From Pseudomonadota bacterium (lineage in GTDB: Bacteria > Pseudomonadota > Gammaproteobacteria > Burkholderiales > Burkholderiaceae_C): a DNA stretch of 64,000 nt. Of this stretch, positions 40,778-50,888 are shown piece by piece. The notes under the pieces are model-generated. The model did not search any database. It was not told where the DNA came from and saw nothing but the letters and a program-made list of their open reading frames with translations. The translations under genes were made by a program, and so were the position numbers. Each line of letters opens with the position of its first letter. Positions within the stretch are counted from its first letter, which is position 1. The stretch spans positions 17,362 through 81,361 of the forward strand of contig JAJZUZ010000004.1 of the NCBI GenBank assembly GCA_021845965.1. Direction: 5' to 3'.

Positions 40778-41460
40778 AGCAGATCGCACTGGACATCGGG
40801 CTGGGTAGCGGCCCGACCCTGGCCAATTTCATGGCCGGCCCGAATGAGGCGGCCTTGCGCCATCTCCAGCTCTGGGTGGGCGGTGGCCACAGCGCGGCCA
40901 TGCGGTCGCCGGTGCCGACCTATCTCTGGGGCCCGTCGGGCAGCGGCAAGACGCACCTGCTCAAGGCGGTGCGCGAGGCGCTGCGCGAGCAGGGCGCGAC
41001 GGTGGGCTGGCTCGATGCCACGGTCGCCGAGCCACCCGCGTTCGACGAGCGCTGGGCCGCCGTGCTGCTGGACGAGGTGCATCTGTACACCGCGGTGCAG
41101 CAGCACGCGGCCTTCAACTGGTTTGTGCACGCGCAGACCGGCCATCAATGGGTGCTGGCCGCCGGCGAACTGGCGCCGGCCGGGCTGAAGCTGCGCGAGG
41201 ACCTGCGCACGCGCCTGGGCTGGGGGCATGTGTATGGCCTGCAACTGCTGTCGGAGGCCGAGCGCCGGGCGGTGCTGCGCCAGGCCGCGGATGCGCGCGG
41301 CATTTTCCTGGGTGACGAGGTCATGGACTTCATGCTCACGCGCTTCTCCCGTGACCTGGGCAGCCTGATGCAGCTGCTCGACCACCTGGACGGTTATGCC
41401 CTGCAGACCCAGCGTGCCATCACGATTCCGCTGATCAAGGCGATGCTGGAAAATGAGTAG
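40774..41460 (+). CDS. hda: DnaA regulatory inactivator Hda
   Basis: A 228-residue DnaA-like AAA+ protein without the DnaA DNA-binding domain. Walker A is in LWGPSGSGKTHLLKAVR; AVLLDEVHLYTAVQQHAAFNWF holds Walker B; sensor 2 region is the RFSRDLGSLMQLLDHLDGYAL helix. The N-terminus MKQIALDIGLGSGPTLANFM fits the clamp-binding extension. Hda works with the beta clamp to hydrolyse DnaA-bound ATP after initiation. It overlaps the upstream permease by four bases. Confidence 0.88.
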   Translation: MKQIALDIGLGSGPTLANFMAGPNEAALRHLQLWVGGGHSAAMRSPVPTYLWGPSGSGKTHLLKAVREALREQGATVGWLDATVAEPPAFDERWAAVLLDEVHLYTAVQQHAAFNWFVHAQTGHQWVLAAGELAPAGLKLREDLRTRLGWGHVYGLQLLSEAERRAVLRQAADARGIFLGDEVMDFMLTRFSRDLGSLMQLLDHLDGYALQTQRAITIPLIKAMLENE

Positions 41461-41536
41461 CCCCCCTGAGCGGCTCACGCCGCTTCCCCCCAGGGGGACA
41501 ACGCCAGTGGCCCGACCAAGCCGGATCCACGGCGTT
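41461..41536. repeat. Intergenic stem-loop repeat, copy 2
   Basis: Directly after the hda stop: nested pairing CCCCCTG ... CAGGGGG around AGCGG / CCGCT, then a block (41494-41532) that matches 13375-13413 at 35 of 39 bases. This is the second clear copy of the dispersed repeat. The following 41537-41583 is unremarkable. Confidence 0.75.
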
Positions 41537-41583
41537 TCGCGCTTGGACCACCTCGTTCGCTACGTTTCGCGCGCCGGGGTGCG

Positions 41584-42282
41584 ATGACTGTTATGACAAA
41601 AAAGACCCAACTCGCCCTGTTCGATCTCGATCACACGCTGCTGCCGATCGATTCGGACTATTCCTGGGGCACCTTTACCACGGCGATCGGCTGGACCGAT
41701 CCGGTGGAGTTTGCGCGCCGCAATGACGAGTTCTATGCGCATTACCAGGCCGGCACGCTGGACGTGCATGACTATGTGCGCTTTGCCACTGAAGCCGCGC
41801 GCAAGCGCGGTCCCGAGGCGGCGCAGGCGGCGCGCGAGCGTTTCATGCGTGAGGTGATCGCGCCGGCCATCCGGCCGCAGGCGCTGGAACTGGTGCGCCG
41901 GCACCAGCGGGCGGGCGACGAGGTGCTCATCATCACCGCCACCAACGAGTTCGTCACGCGGCCGATTGCCGATGCCTTTGGCGTGCAGAACCTGATCGCT
42001 GTCGAACTGGCGCGTGACGCCAGCGGCTGGATCACCGGGGACATCCAGGGCACGCCGTCCTTTCGCGAAGGCAAGGTGCAGCGCTTCGGCCAGTGGCTGG
42101 CGCGGCAGGGCCTGGCCCGCGAGGACGCCGTGGTGACTTTTTACTCCGATTCGATCAACGACCTGCCGCTGATGGACAATGCGGACCATCCGGTGGCCAC
42201 CAACCCCGACGACCGCCTGCGCGCCCTGGCCCAGGAGCGCGGCTGGCGCATACTGGACCTGTTTTCGGACAGCGCTGCCTAG
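41584..42282 (+). CDS. HAD-superfamily IB hydrolase
   Basis: A 232-residue HAD phosphatase of the SerB-like IB subclass. Motif I is LALFDLDHTLLPIDSD (nucleophile Asp), motif II EVLIITATNEF, and motif III/IV SDSINDLPLMDNADHPV. The cap is helical. Such proteins dephosphorylate phosphoserine or phospholipid-type substrates; the specific one is unknown. Start at ATG 41584, with a second ATG at 41593. It precedes pcnB on the same strand by 21 bp. Confidence 0.85.
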   Translation: MTVMTKKTQLALFDLDHTLLPIDSDYSWGTFTTAIGWTDPVEFARRNDEFYAHYQAGTLDVHDYVRFATEAARKRGPEAAQAARERFMREVIAPAIRPQALELVRRHQRAGDEVLIITATNEFVTRPIADAFGVQNLIAVELARDASGWITGDIQGTPSFREGKVQRFGQWLARQGLAREDAVVTFYSDSINDLPLMDNADHPVATNPDDRLRALAQERGWRILDLFSDSAA

Positions 42283-42303
42283 CTGTCCCGCAATGCTTCA
42301 CCC

Positions 42304-43848
42304 ATGATCAAGAAAATCATCGACAAACTGCTGGGCAAGAGCCACGGTGCCCGGCCCGCCTTCGGCAAGCGCCAGGAGACCGGCGCTGCCGAGCACGGCA
42401 TTGACCCGACCCTGGTGGACAAGCGCGCCATCGACGTGGTGCACACGCTCAAGGATGCGGGCTTCGAAGCCTACATCGTGGGCGGCGCCGTGCGCGACCT
42501 GCTGGTCGGCCTGCGTCCCAAGGACTTTGACGTCGCCACCAATGCCACGCCCGAGCAGGTCAAGGGGCTGTTCCGGCGCGCCTTCATCATCGGGCGGCGT
42601 TTCCGCATCGTGCATGTGGTCTACGGGCGCGGGCGCGAGCACGAGGTGATCGAGGTTTCCACCTTCCGGGCCTACATGGACAACGCGGCGGCCGAGCAGG
42701 TCAGCGGCAACGAACGCACCAGCAAGAGCGAGCTGGCCGGCATGAAGCACGCCGTCGACGCCAGCGGCCGCGTGCTGCGCGACAACGTCTGGGGGCCGCA
42801 GGACGAGGACGCCGCGCGGCGCGACTTCACGGTCAACGCCATGTACTACGACCCCGAGACCCAGATCGTGGTCGACTACCACGGCGGCCTCAAGGATGCC
42901 AAGAAGCGCGTGCTGCGCATGATCGGCGACCCGGCCACGCGCTATCGCGAGGACCCGGTGCGCATCATCCGCGCCGTGCGTTTCGCCGCCAAGCTCAGCG
43001 CCCTGGGTTTCAAGCTGGAAGCCAAGACGGCGCGGCCGCTGGTGGAGATGAAGGAGTTGCTCGCCGACGTGCCGCAGAGCCGGCTGTTTGACGAGATGCT
43101 CAAGCTGCTGCAGACCGGGCATGCGCTGGCGACCATCGAGCAGCTGAAGAAGCTGGGCCTGGCGCGCGGCATCTATCCGCTGCTGGACCTGGCGGTGGAG
43201 CGTGCCGGCGATCCCATGGTGCGCGCCGCGCTGGAGGATACCGACCGCCGTGTGGGCGAGGGCAAGCCGGTGGCGCCCAGCTTCCTGCTGGCTTGCCTGC
43301 TCTGGGGCGATGTGCGCGAAGGCTGGGCCGAGCGCATCCGCCAGCGCCAGCATTCGCATCCGGCGCTGCAGGACGCGATCGACGACGTCTTCAACGCCCG
43401 CATCGGCGATGTCTCCGGCCGCGGCAAGCTGGGGGCGGACATGCGCGAGATCTGGATGATGCAGCCGCGCTTTGACAAGCGGGTTGGCAGCACCCCCTTC
43501 GGCCTGGTGGAGCAGCCGCGCTTCCGCGCCGGTTTCGATTTCATGCGCCTGCGTGCCGATATTGGCGAGGTCGAAGAGGCCCTGGCCGAATGGTGGCAGG
43601 AGTTCAGCACGGCCGATGACAGCCTGCGCCAGGATCTGGTGGACCAGGTGCGCGAGGAGCAGGCGCGCCAGCGGGCCCGGGCACCGCGCGCGCCGGCCCG
43701 CAGCGCGGCCGAGCGCACGACGCAGCCGCCGCGCGAGGAGGATGCGCCGGCCCCGGCGGACGAGGGCGCTGCGCCGAAGAAGCGCCGGCGCCGGCGCCGT
43801 TCCGGTGCCCGCAAATCCGGCGACGGCGCGCCGGACAGCGCCGAGTGA
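42304..43848 (+). CDS. pcnB: Poly(A) polymerase I
   Basis: A 514-residue nucleotidyltransferase. The class II nucleotidyltransferase signature is [23 protein letters not shown], with the two catalytic aspartates, followed by [13 protein letters not shown] and the [13 protein letters not shown] motif. The C-terminal 80 residues are very basic and Ala/Arg-rich ([15 protein letters not shown]), typical of PAP I rather than tRNA nucleotidyltransferases. It adds 3' A tails that promote RNA decay. folK overlaps its stop (GTGA). Confidence 0.9.
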   Translation: MIKKIIDKLLGKSHGARPAFGKRQETGAAEHGIDPTLVDKRAIDVVHTLKDAGFEAYIVGGAVRDLLVGLRPKDFDVATNATPEQVKGLFRRAFIIGRRFRIVHVVYGRGREHEVIEVSTFRAYMDNAAAEQVSGNERTSKSELAGMKHAVDASGRVLRDNVWGPQDEDAARRDFTVNAMYYDPETQIVVDYHGGLKDAKKRVLRMIGDPATRYREDPVRIIRAVRFAAKLSALGFKLEAKTARPLVEMKELLADVPQSRLFDEMLKLLQTGHALATIEQLKKLGLARGIYPLLDLAVERAGDPMVRAALEDTDRRVGEGKPVAPSFLLACLLWGDVREGWAERIRQRQHSHPALQDAIDDVFNARIGDVSGRGKLGADMREIWMMQPRFDKRVGSTPFGLVEQPRFRAGFDFMRLRADIGEVEEALAEWWQEFSTADDSLRQDLVDQVREEQARQRARAPRAPARSAAERTTQPPREEDAPAPADEGAAPKKRRRRRRSGARKSGDGAPDSAE

Positions 43849-44327
43849 GTGCCGGGCCGTCCGCGCAGGTGACGGCCTACGTGGCGCTGGGCGCCAACCT
43901 GGGTGATCCGCAGGCCGCCTTGCGGCAGGCACTGCGGGGGCTGGCGGCGCTGCCGCAGACGCAGCTGGTGCGGGCCTCATCGTTCTATCGCACCGCACCG
44001 ATCGACTCCTCCGGTCCCGACTACATCAACGCCGTGGCGGAACTGCGCACGGCCTTGACGCCGCAGGGGTTGCTGGCCGGGCTGCAGGCGCTGGAGCAGG
44101 CGGCGGGCCGTGAACGCCCGTGGCGCAACGCGCCGCGTACGCTGGACCTGGACGTGTTGCTGTACGGTGATGTGCGTCTGGATACACCCGCCTTGACCAT
44201 TCCGCATCCCCGCATGCATGAGCGTGCCTTCGTGCTGGTGCCGCTGGCCGAGATCGCCCCCGCGCGGGTGAGTGCGGCCGCGCTGGAGCGCGTGAAAAAT
44301 CAGGGAATCACCCGCCTTTCCGTCTGA
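43845..44327 (+). CDS. folK: 2-amino-4-hydroxy-6-hydroxymethyldihydropteridine pyrophosphokinase
   Basis: A 160-residue HPPK of folate synthesis, transferring pyrophosphate from ATP to hydroxymethyl-dihydropterin. Motifs: [20 protein letters not shown], the substrate loop [12 protein letters not shown], and [19 protein letters not shown] with the conserved metal-binding Asp pair. The start is a GTG at 43845 overlapping pcnB by four bases, the usual pcnB-folK order. Confidence 0.93.
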   Translation: MSAGPSAQVTAYVALGANLGDPQAALRQALRGLAALPQTQLVRASSFYRTAPIDSSGPDYINAVAELRTALTPQGLLAGLQALEQAAGRERPWRNAPRTLDLDVLLYGDVRLDTPALTIPHPRMHERAFVLVPLAEIAPARVSAAALERVKNQGITRLSV

Positions 44328-44386
44328 ACCGGCGTCGGCACGCGGTCTAGAATGGCGTCAGGATCCGGTCAGGACAGGAGATCTTG

Positions 44387-46123
44387 ATGAAACTGAACAA
44401 TCTGCACGTCGCCACCAAACTCTGGGTGGGCGTGGCTGCGATCATTGTGTCGCTGAGCACGCTGATCGTCTTTGCCGGCGTGCGCTCGGCGCGTCTGCAG
44501 GCCGAGAGTGACACCACCATGCGCGGCCTCAACCAGCGTGTCAAGGCTGCCAGCACCTGGGCCGGCCTGACCGAGGCCAATGCGGCGCGCACGGTGGCCA
44601 TGATCCTGACCTTCGATCCGGGCATCGAGGGCCGGCTGGCGGAGGACATCAAGAAGACCACCGACCGCATCTCCAAGGTGCAGAAGGAGATCGAGGCGAT
44701 GGACCTGAACGCCGAGGAAAAGGCGCAGATGGAGAAGATCGCCAGCCATCGCAAGGCCATGATCGACGTGCGCAATCTGGCACAGAAGACCAAGGCCGGC
44801 GGCGACAGCGAGGCCGCGGGGCGGATGGTCAACGAGCAGTACGTGCCGGCGGTCAATGCCTATGTGGGCACGCTGCGTGAACTGGTCGACCTGGAGGAGC
44901 GCGCCGAGCAGAGTTTCGCGCAGTACGTGGCGGAATCACGCGGCCTGACGATCAAGATCGCCGGCGGCGCCATTGCGCTGATCCTGCTGGCGATCCTGGG
45001 GGGCTCGGCGGTGCTGATCCACTCCATCCGCGAGCCCCTGTACCAGGCCAATGAACTGGCGGCACGCATTGCCCAGGGCGACCTGAGCGCACGCATCGAC
45101 ACCTCGCGCGGCGATGAATTCGGCGACCTGATGAAGTCGCTCGCCCGCATGAATGAATCGCTGGCGCGCATGGTGCAGCAGGTGCGCCAGTCCACCGACA
45201 GCATCGCCACCGCCAGTGCGGAGATCGCCACCGGCAACCACGATCTGTCGGTGCGCACCGAGCAGACCTCCAGCAACCTGCAGTCCACGGCCTCGGCCAT
45301 GGAAGAGCTCACCAGCACGGTGCGGCACAGCGCGGACAATGCGCGCCAGGCCTCGCAGCTGGCGGCCAGCGCCTCCACGGTGGCGCAAAAGGGCGGCACC
45401 GTCGTGCAGGAGGTGGTGTCGACCATGGGCGAGATCAACGCCAGTAGCAAGAAGATTGCCGACATCATCGGCGTCATCGACGGCATCGCCTTCCAGACCA
45501 ATATCCTGGCGCTCAATGCCGCGGTGGAAGCCGCGCGCGCCGGCGAGCAGGGGCGCGGCTTCGCCGTGGTGGCCGGCGAGGTGCGCAGCCTGGCCGGGCG
45601 CTCGGCCGAGGCCGCCAAGGAGATCAAGGCCCTCATCAACACCTCGGTGCAGAAGGTCGACTCGGGCGCCCACCTGGTGAACCAGGCCGGCGACACCATG
45701 AACGAGATCGTGCAGTCGGTGCGCCGCGTGGCCGACGTGATCGGCGAGATCACGGCCGCGGCCAGCGAGCAAAGCGGTGGCATTGCCTCCGTCAACAACT
45801 CCATTGCCAACCTCGACCAGATGACGCAGCAGAACGCCGCGCTGGTGGAGCAAAGCGCCGCCGCCGCCCAAAGCCTGCGCGAGCAGGCGGATCAGCTGGC
45901 CCAGGCCGTGGCCGTCTTCAAGGTCGGCGGTCAGGCGGTGGTGACACCGCCCGCGGCGCGGCCCGTCAAGGACGTAACACCGCGGCCGCAGCCGCTGGCC
46001 CGGCCGGCGCCGGCGGCCAAACCCGCTGCCAAGGCGGCGCCAGCGCTGCCGCCCGTCAAGGCCGCCGCCGCAGCGCCGGCGGTGGCACCCCGGGGCGGCG
46101 ACGACGACTGGGAAACGTTCTGA
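44387..46123 (+). CDS. Methyl-accepting chemotaxis protein with C-terminal DWETF tether
   Basis: A 578-residue chemoreceptor from ATG 44387, preferred over a TTG three bases upstream because AGGAG lies at good spacing. TM1 is about residues 12-32; a four-helix-bundle periplasmic sensor domain (about 35-185) follows; TM2 is about 189-212, then HAMP and the long signalling hairpin with the tip [39 protein letters not shown]. The C-terminus ends DDDWETF, a match to the NWETF-type pentapeptide that docks CheR and CheB in high-abundance receptors. No chemotaxis genes are adjacent; the ligand is unknown. Confidence 0.88.
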   Translation: MKLNNLHVATKLWVGVAAIIVSLSTLIVFAGVRSARLQAESDTTMRGLNQRVKAASTWAGLTEANAARTVAMILTFDPGIEGRLAEDIKKTTDRISKVQKEIEAMDLNAEEKAQMEKIASHRKAMIDVRNLAQKTKAGGDSEAAGRMVNEQYVPAVNAYVGTLRELVDLEERAEQSFAQYVAESRGLTIKIAGGAIALILLAILGGSAVLIHSIREPLYQANELAARIAQGDLSARIDTSRGDEFGDLMKSLARMNESLARMVQQVRQSTDSIATASAEIATGNHDLSVRTEQTSSNLQSTASAMEELTSTVRHSADNARQASQLAASASTVAQKGGTVVQEVVSTMGEINASSKKIADIIGVIDGIAFQTNILALNAAVEAARAGEQGRGFAVVAGEVRSLAGRSAEAAKEIKALINTSVQKVDSGAHLVNQAGDTMNEIVQSVRRVADVIGEITAAASEQSGGIASVNNSIANLDQMTQQNAALVEQSAAAAQSLREQADQLAQAVAVFKVGGQAVVTPPAARPVKDVTPRPQPLARPAPAAKPAAKAAPALPPVKAAAAAPAVAPRGGDDDWETF

Positions 46124-46145
46124 GTCCGGTGACCTTCCCCGGATC

Positions 46146-46170
46146 AACGGGCCTGCACTGCAGGCCCGTT
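46146..46170. terminator. Hairpin between the chemoreceptor and ridA
   Basis: AACGGGCCTGCA / TGCAGGCCCGTT is a 12-bp perfect stem around a single C, between two convergent genes. The T content after it is low (GTCATTTC), so it is a probable but not textbook terminator for both. Confidence 0.6.
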
Positions 46171-46176
46171 GTCATT

Positions 46177-46632
46177 TCAGGCCACTTCGGCAACCAGCTC
46201 GATTTCAACGCAGGCCCCCAGCGGGATCTGCGCCACACCGAAGGCGCTGCGCGCGTGCGTGCCCTGCGCACCGAAGACTTCGCCCAGCAGCTCACTGGCG
46301 CCATTGGTCACGAGATGGTGCTCGGTGAAATCGGGGCTGGAATTCACCAGTGAGGTGAGCTTGACGATCCGCTTGACGCGGCCGAGGTCGCCCACTGCCG
46401 CCTGCAGGGTGCCCATGAGATCGATGGCCACCGCGCGGGCAGCGGCCTGGCCCTCCTCGGTGCTCAGGGTCTTGCCCAGCTGGCCCACCCAGGGCTTGCC
46501 GTCCTTCCTGGCGATGTGGCCACTGAGAAAGACGAGATTTCCGGCCTGCACGAAAGGGATGTAGGCGGCGGCCGGCGTGGCCACCCCCGGCAGGGTGATG
46601 CCGAGCTGTTTGAGCTTGTCGTTGACGTTCAT
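46177..46632 (-). CDS. RidA family protein (enamine/imine deaminase-like)
   Basis: A 151-residue YjgF/YER057c/UK114 protein. It opens NVNDKLKQLGITLPGVATPAAAYIPFVQAGNLVFLSGHI, a form common in the larger RidA group that has this extra N-terminal segment; RSAFGVAQIPLGACVEIE carries the substrate-binding Arg. Archetypal RidA hydrolyses reactive enamines from PLP enzymes; this subgroup may differ. Start ATG 46632 with AGGAG upstream. It is divergent from the transglutaminase gene. Confidence 0.85.
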   Translation of the reverse strand: MNVNDKLKQLGITLPGVATPAAAYIPFVQAGNLVFLSGHIARKDGKPWVGQLGKTLSTEEGQAAARAVAIDLMGTLQAAVGDLGRVKRIVKLTSLVNSSPDFTEHHLVTNGASELLGEVFGAQGTHARSAFGVAQIPLGACVEIELVAEVA

Positions 46633-46761
46633 AAGGACTCCTGCGTAGGCGTGAGGGGGATCTGCAAAACGGGCCATTGTCGGGTATTGTTGCTGCCGGG
46701 CGTTGTGCCTCTCTCCCGGGATCTGTACACACTGATTTTTCAACATGCGTTGCGGAACAAG

Positions 46762-48819
46762 ATGGTCATGCGAGAAATGGGTGTGAACAGGTCGTCCTTC
46801 CTGACGAACCCGTTGGCGAATCTGCCGCGCGACAGCCGCGACACGCTGTTTCTGCTGGTCGTCATTGCCTGGGTCCTGCTGCCGCATATCGGGCATCTGC
46901 CCTGGTGGTGCAGCGCGCTGGCGGTGGCCATGCTGGCCTGGCGTGGCGGGCTGGCCGTCACGCAGCGCCCGCTGCCGGGGCGCTGGGTGTTGCTGGCCTG
47001 CCTGCTGCTGACGGTGGCAGCCACCCTGGTCACCCATCGCACGCTGCTGGGGCGCGATGCCGGCGTCACGCTCATCGTCGTGCTGCTGGCTCTCAAGACG
47101 CTGGAGTTGCGCGCGCGGCGCGATGCCTTCGTGATCTTTTTTCTCGGCTTCTTCACGATGCTGACGAATTTCTTCTACTCGCAGTCGCTGCTGACGGCCG
47201 CAGCCATGCTCCTGGCGCTGCTGGGCCTGCTGACCGCGCTTGTCAACGCCCACCTGCCGGCCGGTCGCCCGCCGCTGGGGCAGTCGGCGCGGCTGGCCTT
47301 GCGCATGACACTGCTGGGCGCGCCCATCATGGTGCTGCTCTTCCTGCTGTTTCCGCGCCTGGCGCCGCTGTGGGGCGCACCGGGCGACGCCTTGAGCGGG
47401 CGCAGCGGCCTGTCGGCGCGCATGCAGGTGGGCAACATCGCCAATCTGGCGCTGGACGACAGCGTGGCCATGCGCGTGCGCTTCGAAGAGGGTGCGCCGC
47501 CGCCCCAGAGCGCCCTGTATTTCCGCGGGCCGGTGCTCTCCACCTTCGACGGGCGCGAGTGGCAGCCCTTGCAGGCGACCTTCACGCCACAGCTGCAGGC
47601 GCGCGCCGACCTGCAGGTCCGCGGCGCGCCCGTGCGCTACGAGGTCACGCTGGAGCCGCACAACCGCCCCTGGCTGCTGACGCTGGATGCCGCACCGACA
47701 GCGCCGGTTCTGCCCGGCGACATGACGGCGCGCATGAGCGAGGAGCTGCAGTGGGTGGCCAGCGCGCCGGTGAATGACCTGCTGCGCTACCGGGCCCAGA
47801 GCTACCCGGATTTCCGCCACGGTCCCACGCGCATGGTGGCCAGCCTGCAGGATTACCTCGCCTTGCCGCCCGGCTACAACCCGCGCACCCTGCAGTGGGC
47901 CCTGGACCTGCGCCGCGCGAGCGGCAATGACCCGCAGGCGCTCATCGAACGTGTGCTGCAGCAGCTGCGCACCGGCGGTTACACGTATACGCTGGAGCCG
48001 GGCGAATTCGGGCAGCACACGGCCGATGAGTTCTGGTTCGACCGCAAGGAAGGATTCTGCGAACACATCGCGTCCGCCTTCGTCATCGTCTTGCGCGCGG
48101 CCGGGATACCGGCGCGCATCGTCACCGGCTACCAGGGCGGTGAGCGCAATGCGCTGGACGACTACTGGGTGGTGCGCCAGAGTGATGCCCATGCCTGGGC
48201 CGAGGTCTGGCTGGCCGGACAGGGCTGGGTGCGTGTCGATCCGACGGCGGCGGTGGCGCCCCAGCGCACTGGCAGCCTGCAACGCCTGCAGGTGCCGCGC
48301 GGCGCGCTGGCCACCGCGGTGGGCACCGTGATCAGCCCCACCTTCGTGCAGAGCCTGCGTTCTGTCTGGGAGGCGGTCAACAACGCCTGGAACCAGAAGA
48401 TCCTCAACTACACGCAAAGCCGCCAGCTCAACCTGCTGCGCGCGCTGGGCTTTGAATCGCCGAGCTGGGAGGATCTGGGCCTGCTGCTGCTGGGCGCGCT
48501 GGTGACGGCGAGTCTGGCCGGCGCGGCCTGGACGCGCTGGGAGCGGCAACGCCAGGATCCCTGGGTCCGCCTGCTCGAGCGGGTGCGCCAGCAACTGGAG
48601 CGCCGCAGCGGCCTGGCGCTGGGTGCGGCAAGCACACCACGCGAAATGGCGGCCCGGCTGGCGCAAAGCCACGATCCGCGGGACAATCGGGTGCAGGCCG
48701 TCCAAGCCTGGCTGCACCGATTCGAGCAGATGCGCTATGCGCCGCGTGCCCGCCACCGTGATGCCGCCGATCTGGCCGGGCTGCGTCGTGAACTGAAAGA
48801 GCTGAGCTGGCCCACGTGA
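46762..48819 (+). CDS. Membrane DUF3488/transglutaminase protein (TgpA-like)
   Basis: About 685 residues. The N-terminal third has about six membrane helices (DUF3488), the middle a periplasmic region with a beta-rich part, then the transglutaminase core: Cys in EGFCEHIASAFVIVLRAAG, His in SDAHAWAEVWLAGQG and Asp in WVRVDPTAAVAP, so the triad is intact. A last membrane helix is at about residue 560, followed by a cytoplasmic DUF4129-like tail. The start is uncertain: ATG 46762 (GGAA upstream) or ATG 46768; the frame runs further upstream without family sequence. It is usually in an operon with moxR and DUF58, but here those lie 5 kb away. Confidence 0.82.
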   Translation: MVMREMGVNRSSFLTNPLANLPRDSRDTLFLLVVIAWVLLPHIGHLPWWCSALAVAMLAWRGGLAVTQRPLPGRWVLLACLLLTVAATLVTHRTLLGRDAGVTLIVVLLALKTLELRARRDAFVIFFLGFFTMLTNFFYSQSLLTAAAMLLALLGLLTALVNAHLPAGRPPLGQSARLALRMTLLGAPIMVLLFLLFPRLAPLWGAPGDALSGRSGLSARMQVGNIANLALDDSVAMRVRFEEGAPPPQSALYFRGPVLSTFDGREWQPLQATFTPQLQARADLQVRGAPVRYEVTLEPHNRPWLLTLDAAPTAPVLPGDMTARMSEELQWVASAPVNDLLRYRAQSYPDFRHGPTRMVASLQDYLALPPGYNPRTLQWALDLRRASGNDPQALIERVLQQLRTGGYTYTLEPGEFGQHTADEFWFDRKEGFCEHIASAFVIVLRAAGIPARIVTGYQGGERNALDDYWVVRQSDAHAWAEVWLAGQGWVRVDPTAAVAPQRTGSLQRLQVPRGALATAVGTVISPTFVQSLRSVWEAVNNAWNQKILNYTQSRQLNLLRALGFESPSWEDLGLLLLGALVTASLAGAAWTRWERQRQDPWVRLLERVRQQLERRSGLALGAASTPREMAARLAQSHDPRDNRVQAVQAWLHRFEQMRYAPRARHRDAADLAGLRRELKELSWPT

Positions 48820-50009
48820 GCAAACGTTTTCCGCCGATCGCCGCGCTGATCGCGCTGCCCCTGCTGCTGGCCGGTCTCGTGCCGGCGTCGGCGGACGCGG
48901 CCAGCCGGCCCCGTCTCAAGCGGGCGCAGGCCATGACGGCCGTGATCGAGGGCAGCGGCCCGCCCTATGCCCGCCGCGCCGAGGCCATGGCGCTGGCCGA
49001 CGACATTGCCGCCCGTTATGGCCTGGATCGCCGCTGGGTGCGCCGCACCATCGGCAAGGCGCGCCCGGTGCCGCAGCTGGCCAAGCTGGTCGTGCCGCCG
49101 CCGACGGCCGTGCCCCGCAACTGGCAGCAGTACCGCAGCCGCTTTCTGGAGCCCGAACGCATCCAGGCCGGCGTCGCCTTCTGGCAGGCCCAGCGCGAGA
49201 CGCTGGAGCGTGCCAGCAGCACTTACGGGGTGCCGCCGGAAGTCATCATCGGCATCATCGGCGTGGAAACCTATTTCGGTCGCCACCAGGGGCGCTATCG
49301 CGTCATGGACACGCTGGCGACGCTGGCCCTCGACTTTCCCGCGGAGCATCCGCGTGCGGCACAGCGCGCCGCCTTTTTCCGCGCCGAACTGGGCGAGTTC
49401 CTGCGCCTGCAGCACCAGGCCGGGCAGGACCCGTTCAAGGTGCGCGGCAGCTTCGCCGGCGCGCTGGGCATCCCGCAGTTCATGCCCTCCAGCTGGGCCA
49501 AGTACGCGGTCGACTTCGACGGCGATGGCCGCATCGACCTCTTCGGCAGCACGGCCGATGCCATCGGCTCGGTGGCGCATTACTTCCAGTCCTTCAACTG
49601 GAAACCGGGCATGCCCACCCACTACCCGGTCGATTTCGACTACGAGCGCATGGACATGGAGACCCTGCTGGCGCCGGATATCAAGCCGACTTTCGCGGTC
49701 GACCAGTTCGCCGCCAAGGGTGTGGTGCTGGGCGCTGCGGGGCGCCGGCATAGCGGGCCGCTGGCGCTGATCGAACTGCAGAACGGCGACTACTCGCCCA
49801 GCTATGTCGCCGGCACCGAGAACTTCTATGCCATCACACGCTACAACTGGAGCAGCTACTACGCCCTGGCGGTGATCGAGCTGGGGCAGGCGGTGGCGGC
49901 GGCGCTGCCGAGCGGCGAGGTGCAGGCTCAGGCGAGCACGACGCTTTCGAACACCGGGTGCAGCGCATCGACCCAGGCGTCGACCTCGGCAATGCCGATC
50001 TGCAGGTAG
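48816..50009 (+). CDS. MltB-like lytic murein transglycosylase
   Basis: A 397-residue protein, GTG start at 48816 overlapping the transglutaminase stop by four bases. A signal peptide (about residues 1-28, IAALIALPLLLAGLVPASADA) precedes an MltB/SLT_2 domain: GVPPEVIIGIIGVETYFGRHQG has the catalytic Glu, with FAGALGIPQFMPSSWAKYAVDFDGDGRIDLFG downstream. There is no lipobox, unlike E. coli MltB. It cleaves peptidoglycan to anhydro-muropeptides. Its last 82 bases overlap the convergent HDOD gene; the terminal 25 residues (Thr/Ser/Ala-rich) may not be constrained. Confidence 0.82.
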   Translation: MSKRFPPIAALIALPLLLAGLVPASADAASRPRLKRAQAMTAVIEGSGPPYARRAEAMALADDIAARYGLDRRWVRRTIGKARPVPQLAKLVVPPPTAVPRNWQQYRSRFLEPERIQAGVAFWQAQRETLERASSTYGVPPEVIIGIIGVETYFGRHQGRYRVMDTLATLALDFPAEHPRAAQRAAFFRAELGEFLRLQHQAGQDPFKVRGSFAGALGIPQFMPSSWAKYAVDFDGDGRIDLFGSTADAIGSVAHYFQSFNWKPGMPTHYPVDFDYERMDMETLLAPDIKPTFAVDQFAAKGVVLGAAGRRHSGPLALIELQNGDYSPSYVAGTENFYAITRYNWSSYYALAVIELGQAVAAALPSGEVQAQASTTLSNTGCSASTQASTSAMPICR

Positions 50010-50797
50010 TTCAGGCAGGACGCGCCGTAGCGTTCCCATTCGCGCTGCGTCCTGATGCCCTCGAAGTCCGCCACCAGGTGCTCGGCCACCGCGGCGATCG
50101 CCACCAGCGTGCGCACGTCGGGCGCGACGCTGGCCACGCGCAGCACCGTGAAGTCGTGGTGCAGGCGGATGGCGTGGGCGATCACCGGCGGCAGGTGCCA
50201 GGTGCGAGCCACGATGGCGCCGACGACGGCGTGATCGGTGCGGTGGACGGTGTTCTCGGTCTCGGTGAAGCCGCGATCCTGCCGCGCCAGGGCCTCGGCC
50301 AGCGTGCCCGCATAGCCGCGCACACCCTGCAGCAGGATGGGGATGCCCACGTGCATGAACAGGCCGCAGGTCTGTGCGACCTCGGCGTCCACTCCATAGA
50401 GCTGGCGCGCGATGTAGGCCATGGCCAGCGACCGGCGTGTCGACGTCTCCCAGAAATGCTCGACCAGGGGCGAGTTGATCCGGATCGCATGCCGGGTGAG
50501 AAAACCGGTCAGGACGGCCGCGGCCTGGCCCATGCCCAGCATCGCGACCGCCTCGGCCACGGTGTTGGCCGGGCGCGCACGCGCGTAGTAGGGGCTGTTG
50601 GCGATGCGCAGGAGGGCGGCGGCCATGGCCACGTCGCTGCCGGCGATGCGGGTGACCTCGGCCGGGTCCGGGTCGGCCCGGCGCATCTCCTTGTGCAGGG
50701 CGGTCAGCAGCTCGGGGCAGGGCGGGATGACGATGTCGCGAACCGGTCCTTCGGTGCGGGCCCGTTCCAGCTCGCCGTCGATGTCTGCCACTTTCAT
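49928..50797 (-). CDS. HDOD domain protein
   Basis: About 289 residues from ATG 50797 (GGAG nine bases upstream; another ATG at 50821 would add eight residues). Almost the whole protein is an HDOD domain: IPPCPELLTALHKEMRRADPDPAEVTRIAGSDVAMAAALLRIANSPYYA, then VAEAVAMLGMGQAAAVLTGFL and the helix bundle with HVGIPILL and HHDFTVL. HDOD proteins lack the HD catalytic pair and usually signal in stress or motility pathways. The gene lies between MltB and comEC and overlaps mltB tail-to-tail. Confidence 0.78.
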   Translation of the reverse strand: MKVADIDGELERARTEGPVRDIVIPPCPELLTALHKEMRRADPDPAEVTRIAGSDVAMAAALLRIANSPYYARARPANTVAEAVAMLGMGQAAAVLTGFLTRHAIRINSPLVEHFWETSTRRSLAMAYIARQLYGVDAEVAQTCGLFMHVGIPILLQGVRGYAGTLAEALARQDRGFTETENTVHRTDHAVVGAIVARTWHLPPVIAHAIRLHHDFTVLRVASVAPDVRTLVAIAAVAEHLVADFEGIRTQREWERYGASCLNYLQIGIAEVDAWVDALHPVFESVVLA

Positions 50798-50888
50798 TGC
50801 TGCGTGCTCCACGCGGTTCATTATGCGCAAAAAGCCCCGCGCGTCCTTGTCCTGCCGCCAGAATGCCGGCGCGTGGCGGGTGAATAAT

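Noticed and set aside
46177..48756. An 859-codon minus-strand ORF opposite the transglutaminase
   Set aside because: Only its last 151 codons are real (RidA); the rest is antisense to a recognised gene and full of Arg and Gln.
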